A stretch of DNA of 64,000 nt from Flavobacterium sp. PMTSA4 (GCF_032098525.1 NZ_CP134890.1:1240001-1304000), one strand, 5' to 3'. Shown: positions 34,801-43,351, counted from the stretch's first letter. A program made the numbers and translations. Notes: a model not told the origin generated them from the sequence alone.

Positions 34801-35510
34801 AGCGTGAAATGGCAAATGCTATGTATTTGGCTGGTTTTGATGTAAAGGATGTACACATGACCGATTTGATTTCTGGTCGCGAAACTCTGGAAGACATTCA
34901 ATTTATTGGTGCTGTTGGTGGATTTTCTAATTCAGATGTTTTGGGTTCTGCAAAAGGTTGGGCTGGAGCTTTTAAATACAATCAAAAAGCAAATGATGCT
35001 TTAAAGAAATTCTTTGCTCGAAAAGATACTTTGTCAGTTGGAATTTGCAACGGCTGTCAGTTATTCATGGAATTAGAAGTTATTAATCCGGAGCACGAAG
35101 TTCATGGAAAAATGAAACATAACGATTCGCAAAAACACGAAAGTGGCTTTACTTCGGTAACTGTTCAAGAAAATAATTCTGTGATGTTATCTACTTTAGC
35201 TGGAACAACTTTGGGAGTTTGGATTTCACATGGGGAAGGAAAATTTAATTTACCTTTAGCAGAAGAAAACTATAACATAGTTTCTAAATATACTTTTGAA
35301 GGTTATCCTGCAAATCCAAATGGTTCTCATTACAACACAGCTATGCTCTGTGATAAAACTGGAAGACATTTGGTTATGATGCCACACATCGAACGTTCTA
35401 CATTTCCATGGAATTGGGCACATTATCCAATAAATCGAAAAGATGAAGTGTCGCCGTGGATTGAGGCTTTTGTAAACGCAAGAATTTGGATTGACAAACA
35501 AAACTCATAA
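31857..35510 (+). CDS. purL: Phosphoribosylformylglycinamidine synthase (large, single-chain)
   Basis: This 1217-residue enzyme makes FGAM from FGAR, glutamine and ATP in purine synthesis. The order is an N-terminal PurS-like domain, a linker, two AIRS-type synthetase halves (ETHNFPTTVEPFNGAATGSG and SIHDHGAGGHLNCLSELVEE in the first; GKDSLSMKQKYPNDEVIAPG in the second), and a C-terminal class I glutaminase. The glutaminase has the nucleophile cysteine in VGICNGCQLFMEL and the histidine/glutamate in PHIERSTFPWNW. Its length matches the single-chain type of Bacteroidota and enterobacteria. It is transcribed alone from its own promoter. Confidence 0.98.
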   Translation: MIHFFGNESATVFAVQTQNELSAETISKLNWLFGNANKIEKSVLTDFFVGPRATMITPWSTNAVEITQNMGIEGIIRIEEFYNVSEDFADFDPMLSQKYSELNQEIFTINIQPEPILEIDDIAAYNQQEGLALSEEEVEYLNNLSKKLNRKLTDSEVFGFSQVNSEHCRHKIFNGTFVIDGVEQETSLFKMIKKTSAENPNDIVSAYKDNVAFIKGPIVEQFAPKSADKPDFYTKTNFESVLSLKAETHNFPTTVEPFNGAATGSGGEIRDRLAGGQGSLPLAGTAVYMTAYSRLNNNRFYENGMAERKWLYQTPMDILIKASNGASDFGNKFGQPLITGSVLTFEHEEENRKLGYDKVIMQAGGIGYGKASQAKKNKPTAGDKIVILGGENYRIGMGGAAVSSADTGAFGSGIELNAIQRSNPEMQKRAANAIRGLVESETNPIVSIHDHGAGGHLNCLSELVEETGGLIDLDKLPVGDPTLSAKEIIGNESQERMGLVIGQKDINTLKRIAERERSPMYQAGDVTDNHRFTFESKTTGAKPMDFNLEDMFGSSPKTIMTDKKVDRNYTDIKYNQENIPAYVEELLKLEAVACKDWLTNKVDRCVGGKVAKQQCVGPLQLPLNNVGVMALDYNGKEGIATSIGHSPVSALVNPSAGSRNAIGEALSNIVFAPLKDNLKSVSLSANWMWACKNEGEDARLYEAVKACSDFAIELGINIPTGKDSLSMKQKYPNDEVIAPGTVIISAAGNCSNITKVVEPVLQKNGGSIYYINLSQDDFKLGGSSFAQTQNKIGNDVPTIKNADFFKKAFNTIQNLIKERQIVAGHDIGSGGLITTLLEMCFADTNLGANISFDSFTEKDLVKILFSENIGVVLQAKDDATFEKAFESLEIFKIGSVQNTSTLTIENWNFDIEIYRKLWFETSFLLDQKQTKNNKAQERFDNLGKQALQYVFPSHFSGKNPELNSSKPRPKAAIIREKGSNSEREMANAMYLAGFDVKDVHMTDLISGRETLEDIQFIGAVGGFSNSDVLGSAKGWAGAFKYNQKANDALKKFFARKDTLSVGICNGCQLFMELEVINPEHEVHGKMKHNDSQKHESGFTSVTVQENNSVMLSTLAGTTLGVWISHGEGKFNLPLAEENYNIVSKYTFEGYPANPNGSHYNTAMLCDKTGRHLVMMPHIERSTFPWNWAHYPINRKDEVSPWIEAFVNARIWIDKQNS

Positions 35511-35521
35511 AATCAAATATC

Positions 35522-35962
35522 ATGAACTTTAAAAAAATACTTAGTTCCTTTATAATTTGCTTTTCAGCAATTAGTTTCGCGCAAAATTCAATAACTGAAA
35601 TTGAAACCGATAAAGGAATTCGATACATAACTACTGATATAGATTATCAAGTAACTGGAACGTATTCTTTTAAAGGAGCTGAACCAATTGTTGTTTTAAA
35701 CAGTGATGGAACTGGAATTTATCAATTGCACGACCAACCTCAAAGAACAATGATTTGGGGAATGGAATGCAATAAAAATGGCGAGTTAAAGTTTGTAAAA
35801 GGTTTTGACAATGTAAAATACTTTTTGTTCTACAAATACAATTCAAGTTTAGATGCTGAAACCGAAGAAAAATGGAACAAAGTTGACTTTACCATTCATT
35901 TAAATTCTTTAAAAATGTTTATTAACGGAGAAAGAGCTAAAAACTTTACTCCTAAAGAATAA
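35522..35962 (+). CDS. Secreted protein of unknown function
   Basis: This 146-residue protein has a signal peptide ending in ISFAQ. The mature part contains ITEIETDKGIRYITTDIDYQ, VVLNSDGTGIYQLHDQPQRT and MECNKNGELKFVKGFDNVKYF, an all-beta pattern that recurs in hypothetical proteins of Flavobacteria. Its function is unknown. The gene lies 11 bases after purL. Its last 67 bases overlap the C-terminal part of the DUF488 gene on the other strand. Confidence 0.75.
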   Translation: MNFKKILSSFIICFSAISFAQNSITEIETDKGIRYITTDIDYQVTGTYSFKGAEPIVVLNSDGTGIYQLHDQPQRTMIWGMECNKNGELKFVKGFDNVKYFLFYKYNSSLDAETEEKWNKVDFTIHLNSLKMFINGERAKNFTPKE

Positions 35963-36330
35963 AAATTAGATTTTTTTTTTGAAACTTTTTCTTCAATAAC
36001 TCTTTTAATTATTGGTAAATGACTTATCTTAATATTCTTTGCTGCAGTTAATAGAGTTATCATTTCTAAATTTTTAATTTCATTTATAAAATTATCTAAT
36101 TCAGGGTTTGAAATTAGTTCAGTATAATATTTTTGTTCAAATTCTGAGTACTGATTTTCATTAGAATGATACCAAATTCGAAGCTCATTTGTTGGCGTAA
36201 TTTCTTTTGCCCAAAGATTAATTTTAGCTTCTTCTTTTTTCACACCTCTTGGCCAAAGTCTATCCGCTAAGATTCTAAATCCATCAGTTTCAGAAAAGGG
36301 TTCGTATATTCTTTTTTCTAAAATTTCCAT
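35896..36330 (-). CDS. DUF488 family protein with run-on C-terminus
   Basis: This 144-residue protein has the DUF488 core: KRIYEPFSETDGFRILADRL, WPRGVKKEEAKINLWAKEI, IWYHSNENQYSEFEQKYYTE and ITLLTAAKNIKISHLPIIKR. The family usually ends near the last of these, at about 115-120 residues. Here the frame continues for about 25 residues (FYSLGVKFLALSPLINIFKE) across the 3' end of the opposing gene. That suggests the original stop was lost, or the overlap is natural. The activity is unknown. Confidence 0.85.
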   Translation of the reverse strand: MEILEKRIYEPFSETDGFRILADRLWPRGVKKEEAKINLWAKEITPTNELRIWYHSNENQYSEFEQKYYTELISNPELDNFINEIKNLEMITLLTAAKNIKISHLPIIKRVIEEKVSKKKSNFYSLGVKFLALSPLINIFKEFK

Positions 36331-36406
36331 TACTCTATAAAATTAATAAGATTGTTTTAAATGAATACTATTAAGTTTTAGTAATTTTAAAAACATAAAT
36401 AAAACT

Positions 36407-37534
36407 ATGTCAAAACTTCCACATATTAACACAAGTATTTTCAGTGTCATGACACAAATGGCAATTGAATATAAAGCAATCAATTTAGCACAAGGATTTC
36501 CTAATTTTCCATTAGATGAACGTCTTACTTCTATCCTAGTCAAATTGTCGAACGAAAATATACATCAATATGCCCCAATGGCTGGAAACATTTCATTGTT
36601 AGAGAAAATTGCAACCCTTACTGCAACTTCGTACAGAAGGAAAGTAAACCCTAAAGATGAAATTTTAGTTTCTGCTGGCGCAACCGAAGGAATTTTTGCC
36701 ACTATTCAAGCTTTAGTTCATCCAAATGAAGAAGTAATTATTCTTGATCCGAGTTATGATTGTTATGAAACTCCGATACTTTTATGCAACGCAAAACCTA
36801 TTAGAATCAATTTAAAAAATGATTTTACACCTAATTGGGAATTAATTGGAAATACAATAAATCAAAATACTAAACTTATCATCATTAATAATCCACACAA
36901 TCCATCAGGTAGAATTTGGAATGAAAATGATTTTATTCAATTGGAAAAATTGCTTGAACTTTATCCAAAATTATTAGTGCTTTCAGACGAAGTTTACGAA
37001 TACATTACGTTTGAACAAAAACACATTTCTATTCATCATCGTCCAAAATTATGGAACCGAAGCATTAGTGTTTCATCGTTTGGAAAAACGTTCCATATCA
37101 CTGGTTGGAAAATAGGTTATCTGATTGCTCCTATCCATTTAATGAATGAAATTAAAAAAGTACATCAATTTCTAGTTTTTAGTGTTAACAGTGTTGCTCA
37201 AGTTGCGCTTTCAGCTTATTTAGATATTGTTGATATTCCATCATTGGCAAGCTTTTACCAACAAAAAAGAGATTTTTTCAGAACACTTTTAGCTGATACA
37301 AAATTCAACCTTTTACCTTGTGAAGGCACTTATTTTCAAACTGTTTCTTATGCAACCATTAGCAATGAAAATGATATTGATTTTACTAAAAGATTAGTAA
37401 AAGAAATTGGTGTTGCAACCATTCCAATTTCAACATTTAATGCAGATGGAAAAGATAATCACTGTATTCGCTTTTGTTTTGCCAAAGATGACGAAACTCT
37501 AATACAAGCAGCAGAAAAGCTAAAGAAATTATAA
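36407..37534 (+). CDS. Methionine aminotransferase (PLP, class I/II)
   Basis: This 375-residue PLP enzyme belongs to the aminotransferase class I fold and matches the YbdL/methionine aminotransferase group: INLAQGFPNFPLDERLTSIL, LVSAGATEGIFATIQALVHP, NNPHNPSGRIW, LSDEVYEYITFEQKH and the PLP lysine in SSFGKTFHITGWKIGYLIAP. It should transfer the amino group between methionine and 2-oxo acids, for example in methionine salvage. Its length is normal. It diverges from the DUF488 gene and is followed by the SDR gene after 66 bases. Confidence 0.88.
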   Translation: MSKLPHINTSIFSVMTQMAIEYKAINLAQGFPNFPLDERLTSILVKLSNENIHQYAPMAGNISLLEKIATLTATSYRRKVNPKDEILVSAGATEGIFATIQALVHPNEEVIILDPSYDCYETPILLCNAKPIRINLKNDFTPNWELIGNTINQNTKLIIINNPHNPSGRIWNENDFIQLEKLLELYPKLLVLSDEVYEYITFEQKHISIHHRPKLWNRSISVSSFGKTFHITGWKIGYLIAPIHLMNEIKKVHQFLVFSVNSVAQVALSAYLDIVDIPSLASFYQQKRDFFRTLLADTKFNLLPCEGTYFQTVSYATISNENDIDFTKRLVKEIGVATIPISTFNADGKDNHCIRFCFAKDDETLIQAAEKLKKL

Positions 37535-37546
37535 ATGTTTCAAATA

Positions 37547-37581
37547 CTATGCATGCATAGGAATTATTTTTAGTATTTTTG
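37547..37581 (+). promoter_or_regulatory. Candidate operator palindrome and -7 element of the SDR gene
   Basis: CTATGCATGCATAG at 37547-37560 is a perfect 14-bp palindrome, placed just upstream of the -7 element TATTTTTG at 37574-37581. The palindrome lies where a -33 element would be, so a bound regulator could block transcription of the reductase gene. No TTG is found at the usual spacing. Confidence 0.5.
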
Positions 37582-37600
37582 ATAAACTAAAACAAAAACT

Positions 37601-38482
37601 ATGGATTTTTCAGCAAAAATGCTTCGTGATAATGCCTTGTCAGATAAAGTAATTGTTGTAACTGGTGGCGGAAGCGGACTTGGAAAAGCAATGACCAAAT
37701 ACTTTATGGAATTGGGTGCTAAAGTAGCCATTACATCTCGTGATTTAGAAAAATTAAAAAAAACAGCATCCGAATTAGAAGCCGAAACAAACGGAAAATG
37801 CTTGCCAGTTCAATGTGATGTTCGTCATTATGAACAAGTGGAAAATATGCTTGAAGAAGTTTTGAAAACCTATGGAAAGGTTGATGTATTGTTAAATAAT
37901 GCTGCTGGAAACTTTATTTCTCCAACCGAAAGATTGTCAGCTAATGCATTTGACACCATTATTGATATTGTTTTAAAAGGTTCCAAAAACTGTACACTAG
38001 CGTTTGGGAAACATTGGATTGAAAAAAAACAAACGAATTGCAATGTTTTAAACATAGTAACCACTTATGCTTGGACAGGTTCAGGATATGTAGTTCCAAG
38101 CGCTACAGCAAAAGCTGGGGTTTTAGCAATGACTCGAAGTTTAGCTGTAGAATGGGCAAAATATGGTATAAGAATGAATGCCATTGCTCCAGGACCATTT
38201 CCTACGAAAGGTGCATGGGATAGATTATTGCCTGGCGATTTAGCCGACAAATTTGACATGTCTAAAAAAGTACCTTTAAGAAGAGTTGGTGATCATCAAG
38301 AATTAGCTAATTTAGCGGCATATTTAGTTTCTGATTTTTCAGCTTATGTTAACGGAGAAGTAATTACTATTGACGGAGGCGAATGGCTTCAAGGTGCGGG
38401 ACAATTCAACATTCTGGAAAAAATTCCACAAGAAATGTGGGATATGTTAGAACAAATGATAAAAAATAAAGGAAGCAAATAG
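37601..38482 (+). CDS. Short-chain dehydrogenase, 2,4-dienoyl-CoA reductase-like
   Basis: This 293-residue SDR has the NADP-binding motif TGGGSGLG, the NNAAG motif and SRDLEKL in the first half. The usual YxxxK is replaced: the segment reads VVPSATAKAGVLAMTRSLAV, with Ser-x-x-Ala-Lys. This substitution is typical of 2,4-dienoyl-CoA reductases (DECR), together with APGPFPTKGAW. It should reduce dienoyl-CoA in breakdown of unsaturated fatty acids. It is transcribed alone. The palindrome upstream hints at control by a fatty-acid-responsive regulator, which is inference. Confidence 0.87.
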   Translation: MDFSAKMLRDNALSDKVIVVTGGGSGLGKAMTKYFMELGAKVAITSRDLEKLKKTASELEAETNGKCLPVQCDVRHYEQVENMLEEVLKTYGKVDVLLNNAAGNFISPTERLSANAFDTIIDIVLKGSKNCTLAFGKHWIEKKQTNCNVLNIVTTYAWTGSGYVVPSATAKAGVLAMTRSLAVEWAKYGIRMNAIAPGPFPTKGAWDRLLPGDLADKFDMSKKVPLRRVGDHQELANLAAYLVSDFSAYVNGEVITIDGGEWLQGAGQFNILEKIPQEMWDMLEQMIKNKGSK

Positions 38483-38550
38483 TTATAAATCATTTGAATT
38501 ATCTAATTCATTCTTCTTTAAAACTTTACTAGAATGTTAACAAAATTACG

Positions 38551-38580
38551 TTGGTGAAGCCATAAATAATTGTATTTTTA
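38551..38580 (+). promoter_or_regulatory. Probable promoter of the parA operon
   Basis: TTG (38551-38553), a 19-base spacer and TATTTTTA (38573-38580) fit the promoter form except for the last base. The parA start codon follows 24 bases later. Confidence 0.35.
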
Positions 38581-38604
38581 CGGCTCAAAATCTACTAAAA
38601 ACAA

Positions 38605-39372
38605 ATGGGTAAAATCATTGCTATCGCCAATCAGAAAGGTGGTGTTGGAAAGACAACGACTTCGGTCAATCTTGCAGCATCACTTGGAGTATTAGAAAAA
38701 AAAGTGTTGTTAATTGATGCTGATCCGCAGGCTAATGCGAGTTCAGGATTAGGTATAGATGTGGAAAGCGTTGAAATTGGAACCTATCAAATATTAGAAC
38801 ACAGCAACACTCCAAAAGAAGCAATAGTTGAAAGTTCTTCACCTAATGTATTTGTCATTCCTGCTCATATTGACTTGGTTGCTATCGAAATTGAATTAGT
38901 TGACAAAGAAAATCGTGAGTACATGCTTAAACAAGCATTGGAAGAAATCAAAAATGAGTATGACTATATTCTAATTGATTGTGCACCATCGCTTGGATTA
39001 TTAACTTTAAATGCTTTAACAGCTGCCGATAGTGTTATCATTCCTATTCAATGTGAATATTTTGCATTAGAAGGTTTGGGTAAATTATTGAATACCATAA
39101 AAAGTGTTCAGAAAATTCATAATTCTGAATTAGATATTGAAGGTTTGTTATTAACGATGTTTGATTCTCGTTTACGATTATCCAACCAAGTAGTAGAAGA
39201 AGTTCAGAAGCATTTTAATGATATGGTTTTTAAAACCATCATTCAACGAAATGTAAAATTAAGTGAAGCTCCATCTTTTGGAGAAAGCATTATCAACTTT
39301 GATGCAACAAGTAAAGGCGCGAGTAATTATTTAAGTTTGGCGCACGAAATCATCAAAAAAAATAGTATTTAA
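38605..39372 (+). CDS. parA: Chromosome partitioning ATPase ParA (Soj)
   Basis: This 255-residue ATPase has the deviant Walker A motif KGGVGKTT (residues 11-18), DADPQANASSGLG, DYILIDCAPSLGLLT, and the C-terminal VKLSEAPSFGESI common to chromosomal ParA. It drives origin segregation together with ParB and parS. It is the first gene of a five- to six-gene run ending in wbqC, an order shared by Flavobacteria. The ATG is preceded by no Shine-Dalgarno sequence, as is usual in the phylum. ParB starts two bases after its stop. Confidence 0.97.
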   Translation: MGKIIAIANQKGGVGKTTTSVNLAASLGVLEKKVLLIDADPQANASSGLGIDVESVEIGTYQILEHSNTPKEAIVESSSPNVFVIPAHIDLVAIEIELVDKENREYMLKQALEEIKNEYDYILIDCAPSLGLLTLNALTAADSVIIPIQCEYFALEGLGKLLNTIKSVQKIHNSELDIEGLLLTMFDSRLRLSNQVVEEVQKHFNDMVFKTIIQRNVKLSEAPSFGESIINFDATSKGASNYLSLAHEIIKKNSI

Positions 39373-39374
39373 AA

Positions 39375-40274
39375 ATGGCAAAAGCGGTTCAGAAACAAGC
39401 ATTAGGAAGAGGTTTATCTGCTTTATTAAAAGATCCTGAAAACGATATTAAATCGGTTAGCGATAAAAATGCTGACAAAGTTGTTGGTAATATAATTGAA
39501 TTGGATATTGATGCAATTGAAATCAATCCTTTTCAACCTAGAACAAACTTTAACGAAGAATCCATACAAGAATTAGCAAGTTCAATTAAAGAACTTGGAG
39601 TTATTCAACCTATTACGGTTAGAAAGTTGGATTTCAATAAATACCAATTAATCTCTGGAGAACGTCGTTTGCGTGCTTCAAAAGTGGTTGGATTAACTAC
39701 AATTCCTGCTTACATCAGAATTGCGAACGACAATGAATCGTTGGTTATGGCGTTAGTTGAAAATATTCAACGTCATGATTTAGACCCAATTGAAATTGCG
39801 CTTTCATACCAAAGATTAATTGATGAAATTCAGTTAACACAAGAACAAATGAGTGAACGCGTTGGAAAAAAACGTTCAACAATAGCTAATTATTTACGTC
39901 TTTTGAAACTTGACCCAATTATCCAAACAGGAATTCGTGATGGTTTTATTTCAATGGGACATGGACGTGCTTTGATTAACATTGAAGACTTAGATGTTCA
40001 ATCGGATATTTATCATAAAATTGTTCTTGAAAATCTATCGGTTCGTGAAACAGAAGCTTTAGTAAAAAACCATCAAGAAAGTATAAAACCAGCGATATCA
40101 AAAGCTAAAAAGACATCAAATTTTTCTATTGACGAAAGCAAAAAGAAAGCAATTTCAAATTTCTTTGGCACCAAAATAGATGTAAAAGTAGCTGGAAATG
40201 GTAAAGGAAAAATAACTATTCCGTTTCATTCTGAAGAAGATTTGAACCGTATCATCAAATTGCTAAAAAAGTAG
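39375..40274 (+). CDS. parB: Chromosome partitioning protein ParB
   Basis: This 299-residue CTPase binds parS near the origin. The N-terminal signature is KQALGRGLSALLKD. The CTP/nuclease-like domain holds IQPITVRKLDFNKYQLISGE and RRLRASKVVG. LVENIQRHDLDPIEIALSYQ and the helix-turn-helix region TIANYLRLLKLD follow, and a dimerisation tail ends with HSEEDLNRIIKLLKK. Its stop overlaps the GTG of the next gene by one base. No parS copy was looked for exhaustively within the window. Confidence 0.97.
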   Translation: MAKAVQKQALGRGLSALLKDPENDIKSVSDKNADKVVGNIIELDIDAIEINPFQPRTNFNEESIQELASSIKELGVIQPITVRKLDFNKYQLISGERRLRASKVVGLTTIPAYIRIANDNESLVMALVENIQRHDLDPIEIALSYQRLIDEIQLTQEQMSERVGKKRSTIANYLRLLKLDPIIQTGIRDGFISMGHGRALINIEDLDVQSDIYHKIVLENLSVRETEALVKNHQESIKPAISKAKKTSNFSIDESKKKAISNFFGTKIDVKVAGNGKGKITIPFHSEEDLNRIIKLLKK

Positions 40275-40840
40275 TGAATAAGTTTTTCTACATACTTATC
40301 TTTTCTTTCTTGGTTGGAAGTCAATCCTTTTTTGCTCAGCAAACTATTGGTGAAACTATTATTGCAAAAGACTCTGTTAAAACATCCAAAACTGTTGTTT
40401 ACGATCCCTTGCGACCATCAAAAGCAGCTTTTTATTCAGCAATTGTACCTGGTTTAGGTCAAGCATACAACAAAAGATATTGGAAAATACCAATTGTTTA
40501 TGGAGCAATTGGAACAAGCCTTTATTTTTATCTTGACAATAATAAAAAATATCATCGATATCGCGATGCTTATAAATTAAGACTACAAGGTTTACCTGAT
40601 CAATTCGATTATTTAGATGATGACCGATTAATCAGAGCACAACGATTTTACCAAAGAAACAGAGATTTATCTTTATTAATTACTGCTGCATTTTATGTTT
40701 TAAACATCGTTGACGCTAATGTTGACGCACATTTAATTCAATTTAATGTTAGTGATAAACTCACAATACTTCCTGATTTACAACAAAATGATATTACAGC
40801 ACGACCAAACCTTGGGTTGTCTTTAAACTTTAAATTTTAG
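40274..40840 (+). CDS. DUF5683 domain-containing membrane protein
   Basis: This 188-residue protein starts at GTG 40274, sharing one base with the parB stop. After a hydrophobic leader (FLVGSQSFFAQ) it carries the DUF5683 domain: SKAAFYSAIVPGLGQAYNKR, YWKIPIVYGAIGTSLYFYLD and ISLLITAAFYVLNIVDANVD-like LSLLITAAFYVLNIVDANVD. The protein ends in a beta-strand, LGLSLNFKF. It is expected in the cell envelope. Its place between parB and dapB is conserved in Flavobacteria, but no function is known. Confidence 0.87.
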   Translation: MNKFFYILIFSFLVGSQSFFAQQTIGETIIAKDSVKTSKTVVYDPLRPSKAAFYSAIVPGLGQAYNKRYWKIPIVYGAIGTSLYFYLDNNKKYHRYRDAYKLRLQGLPDQFDYLDDDRLIRAQRFYQRNRDLSLLITAAFYVLNIVDANVDAHLIQFNVSDKLTILPDLQQNDITARPNLGLSLNFKF

Positions 40841-41566
40841 ATGAAAATAGCACTTCTTGGATATGGAAAAATGGGACACGTAATTGAACGAATTGCTCTA
40901 GAACGTGGTCATGAAATTGTATTAAAAAAAACAAGTTCTACCACTTTTGAAGGTATCCAAAATGCAGATGTTGCTATTGACTTCAGTGTTCCAAGTGTTG
41001 CAGTTGAAAATATATCAACATCCATAAACAATGGAATTCCAATTGTTTCTGGAACGACAGGTTGGCTAGAAAACTATCATGAAATGGTTGAATTATGCAA
41101 CCAAAAAAATGCTGCTTTTCTTTATGGTTCTAACTTTAGTTTAGGTGTAAATTTATTTTTTGAATTAAATGACTATTTAGCCAAAATGATGTCAAAATTT
41201 AAAGAATATAATGTTTCAATGGAAGAAATTCATCATACCCAAAAACTTGATAAACCAAGTGGAACAGCTATTACATTAGCAAATTCAATAATCAATCATA
41301 CAGATAAAAATAATTGGGCAATAGAAAACCCAACACCTACTGACGTTTTTATTGATGTAAAAAGAATAGAAAATGTTCCAGGAACGCATTCAGTACTTTA
41401 CACTTCAGAAGTAGATTATATCAAGATTGAACACGTTGCCCATAATCGTGAAGGATTTGCTCTTGGTTCTGTAATTGCAGCAGAATGGATTATTGGTAAA
41501 AAAGGTGTTTTTTCGATGAAAGACGTTTTAGATTTAAAATATTGTAACAAAATAACTAAGATTTAA
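40841..41566 (+). CDS. dapB: 4-hydroxy-tetrahydrodipicolinate reductase
   Basis: This 241-residue enzyme reduces 4-hydroxy-tetrahydrodipicolinate with NAD(P)H in the lysine and diaminopimelate pathway. It has the nucleotide loop GYGKMGH at the N-terminus, DVAIDFSVPSVAVENI, PIVSGTTGW, SNFSLGVNLFF and the catalytic segment EIHHTQKLDKPSGTA. It ends after HVAHNREGFALGSVIAAEWI. It is shorter than the E. coli enzyme, as is usual in Bacteroidota. It begins directly after the DUF5683 stop with no spacer. Confidence 0.96.
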   Translation: MKIALLGYGKMGHVIERIALERGHEIVLKKTSSTTFEGIQNADVAIDFSVPSVAVENISTSINNGIPIVSGTTGWLENYHEMVELCNQKNAAFLYGSNFSLGVNLFFELNDYLAKMMSKFKEYNVSMEEIHHTQKLDKPSGTAITLANSIINHTDKNNWAIENPTPTDVFIDVKRIENVPGTHSVLYTSEVDYIKIEHVAHNREGFALGSVIAAEWIIGKKGVFSMKDVLDLKYCNKITKI

Positions 41567-41600
41567 ACTTATACTCAAATAAACTTTTAAACTCATTATC

Positions 41601-43340
41601 ATGTCAATATATCAATGGTTTGTATTTTTCCTTTTTGTGCAATTAATTCACGGATTAGGAACTTGGAAATTGTATCAAAAAGCAGGAAAAAAACCAATTG
41701 AAGCATTCATTCCAATATACAATTCAATTATTTTAATGAAAATAATAAATCGCCCAACTTGGTGGACATTATTATTATTCGTTCCGATTATTAATTTGAT
41801 AATGATTCCTGTAGTTTGGGTTGAAACACTAAGAAGCTTCGGGAAAAATTCAACATTAGATACTTGGTTGGCTCTTTTCACTTTTGGATTTTATATCTAT
41901 TATGTAAATTATACTCAAGATGTAAAGCATATTGCCGATAGAAGCCTTACTTCTCCAACAAAAGTTGGCGACACCATAAGTTCATTAGTGTTTGCAATAG
42001 TTGTTGCTACTTTGGTACATACTTATGTAATGCAACCATTTACAATTCCATCATCATCTTTAGAAAAAACACTTTTAATTGGTGATTTTCTTTTTGTGAG
42101 CAAATTCCATTATGGAGCGCGACCACCAATGACAGCAGTTGCAGCACCAATGGTTCACGATACATTGCCTATAATTCACGTTAAATCGTATTTATACGAT
42201 GATAAAAATCCGAATTCTTGGAAAAATAAATTGCAATTTCCTTATTTCCGTTTCCCTGGTTTTCAAGACATCAAAAACAATGATATAGTTGTTTTTAATT
42301 GGCCTAGAGATACATTATTCCACATGTATAAAAATGCTGATAGAAGATATGACAAGCCAATTGATAAAAAAACAAACTATGTAAAACGTTGCGTTGGTAT
42401 TCCCGGTGATTCGTTGCAAATTAAAGATGGGATTGTTTTTATCAACGGGAAAGAACTCGTTTTACCAGAAAGAGCAAAACCTCAATACTTTCACATCATT
42501 AATACTAAAGAATCAATTAGTGAAAGTTTCAAACAAGATTATGAAATTACTGAAGGAATGCCATTGTTTGAAATACAAAACTCAATTTGGGATAGACAAG
42601 ATGTAAAAGATTATTTTGTTAAAAATGATGTCAATATAGAAGAATTTGCAAGAGATTCAGTTTCTACAATTTTTACAGGAAATATTACTCAGGATATTTA
42701 CACTAGACTGAGTTTAAAACAATCTGACCATTATTTCTTTGGCAATCTGACTTTTGAAAAAGCTGAAAAAATGAAAGCTGATTCTAGAGTTACTTCTGTG
42801 AAAAGATACATTAAAAAAGGTCCTGAAGATGGTATTTTTCCAGATTTTAAAGACGGAAAACCATCAGTAACTAATAATTGGAGCGGAGATAATTTTGGAC
42901 CAATTTATATTCCTAAAGAAGGTGTAGCTGTAGCATTAAACAGAAAAACGTTGCCATTTTATAAAATCATTATTAGCGAATATGAAAAAAATGATTTAAA
43001 AGTAGTTGGCGATGATATTTATGTAAATGGAGAAAAAGCAACAACTTATACTTTTAAGCAAAACTACTATTGGATGATGGGAGACAATCGTCATAACTCA
43101 TTAGACGCAAGATATTTTGGTTATACTCCAGAAGACCACATTGTTGGAAAACCAGTATTTTTATGGATGAGTTGGGATTCAAACGGAAAAGGTTTAAATA
43201 AAATCCGTTGGGAAAGATTATTTACCACTGTAAGTGGTGAAGGTCAACCCCAATCTTATTTTAAATATTTCTTAGGTTTATTAGCTTTATATTTTGTTGG
43301 AGAATACTTCTGGAAAAAAAGAAAAGCATCTAAAGAGTAA
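41601..43340 (+). CDS. lepB: Signal peptidase I (large flavobacterial type)
   Basis: This 579-residue signal peptidase has an extra N-terminal membrane domain (about residues 1-110, several helices). The S26 core begins near 125: the catalytic serine lies in FTIPSSSLEKTLLIGDFLFV and the lysine in KKTNYVKRCVGIPGDSLQIK. A long insertion separates the first and last core blocks; the final block is YYWMMGDNRHNSLDARYFGY with SWDSNGKGLNKIRWERLF. A C-terminal membrane helix follows. It cleaves signal peptides at the inner membrane. Leu replaces the usual Met after the serine. Confidence 0.95.
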   Translation: MSIYQWFVFFLFVQLIHGLGTWKLYQKAGKKPIEAFIPIYNSIILMKIINRPTWWTLLLFVPIINLIMIPVVWVETLRSFGKNSTLDTWLALFTFGFYIYYVNYTQDVKHIADRSLTSPTKVGDTISSLVFAIVVATLVHTYVMQPFTIPSSSLEKTLLIGDFLFVSKFHYGARPPMTAVAAPMVHDTLPIIHVKSYLYDDKNPNSWKNKLQFPYFRFPGFQDIKNNDIVVFNWPRDTLFHMYKNADRRYDKPIDKKTNYVKRCVGIPGDSLQIKDGIVFINGKELVLPERAKPQYFHIINTKESISESFKQDYEITEGMPLFEIQNSIWDRQDVKDYFVKNDVNIEEFARDSVSTIFTGNITQDIYTRLSLKQSDHYFFGNLTFEKAEKMKADSRVTSVKRYIKKGPEDGIFPDFKDGKPSVTNNWSGDNFGPIYIPKEGVAVALNRKTLPFYKIIISEYEKNDLKVVGDDIYVNGEKATTYTFKQNYYWMMGDNRHNSLDARYFGYTPEDHIVGKPVFLWMSWDSNGKGLNKIRWERLFTTVSGEGQPQSYFKYFLGLLALYFVGEYFWKKRKASKE

Positions 43341-43351
43341 TTTCTAGTTTA

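Noticed and set aside
34715..34897. Minus-strand frames within purL
   Set aside because: They lie wholly inside a well-supported gene and show no family resemblance.
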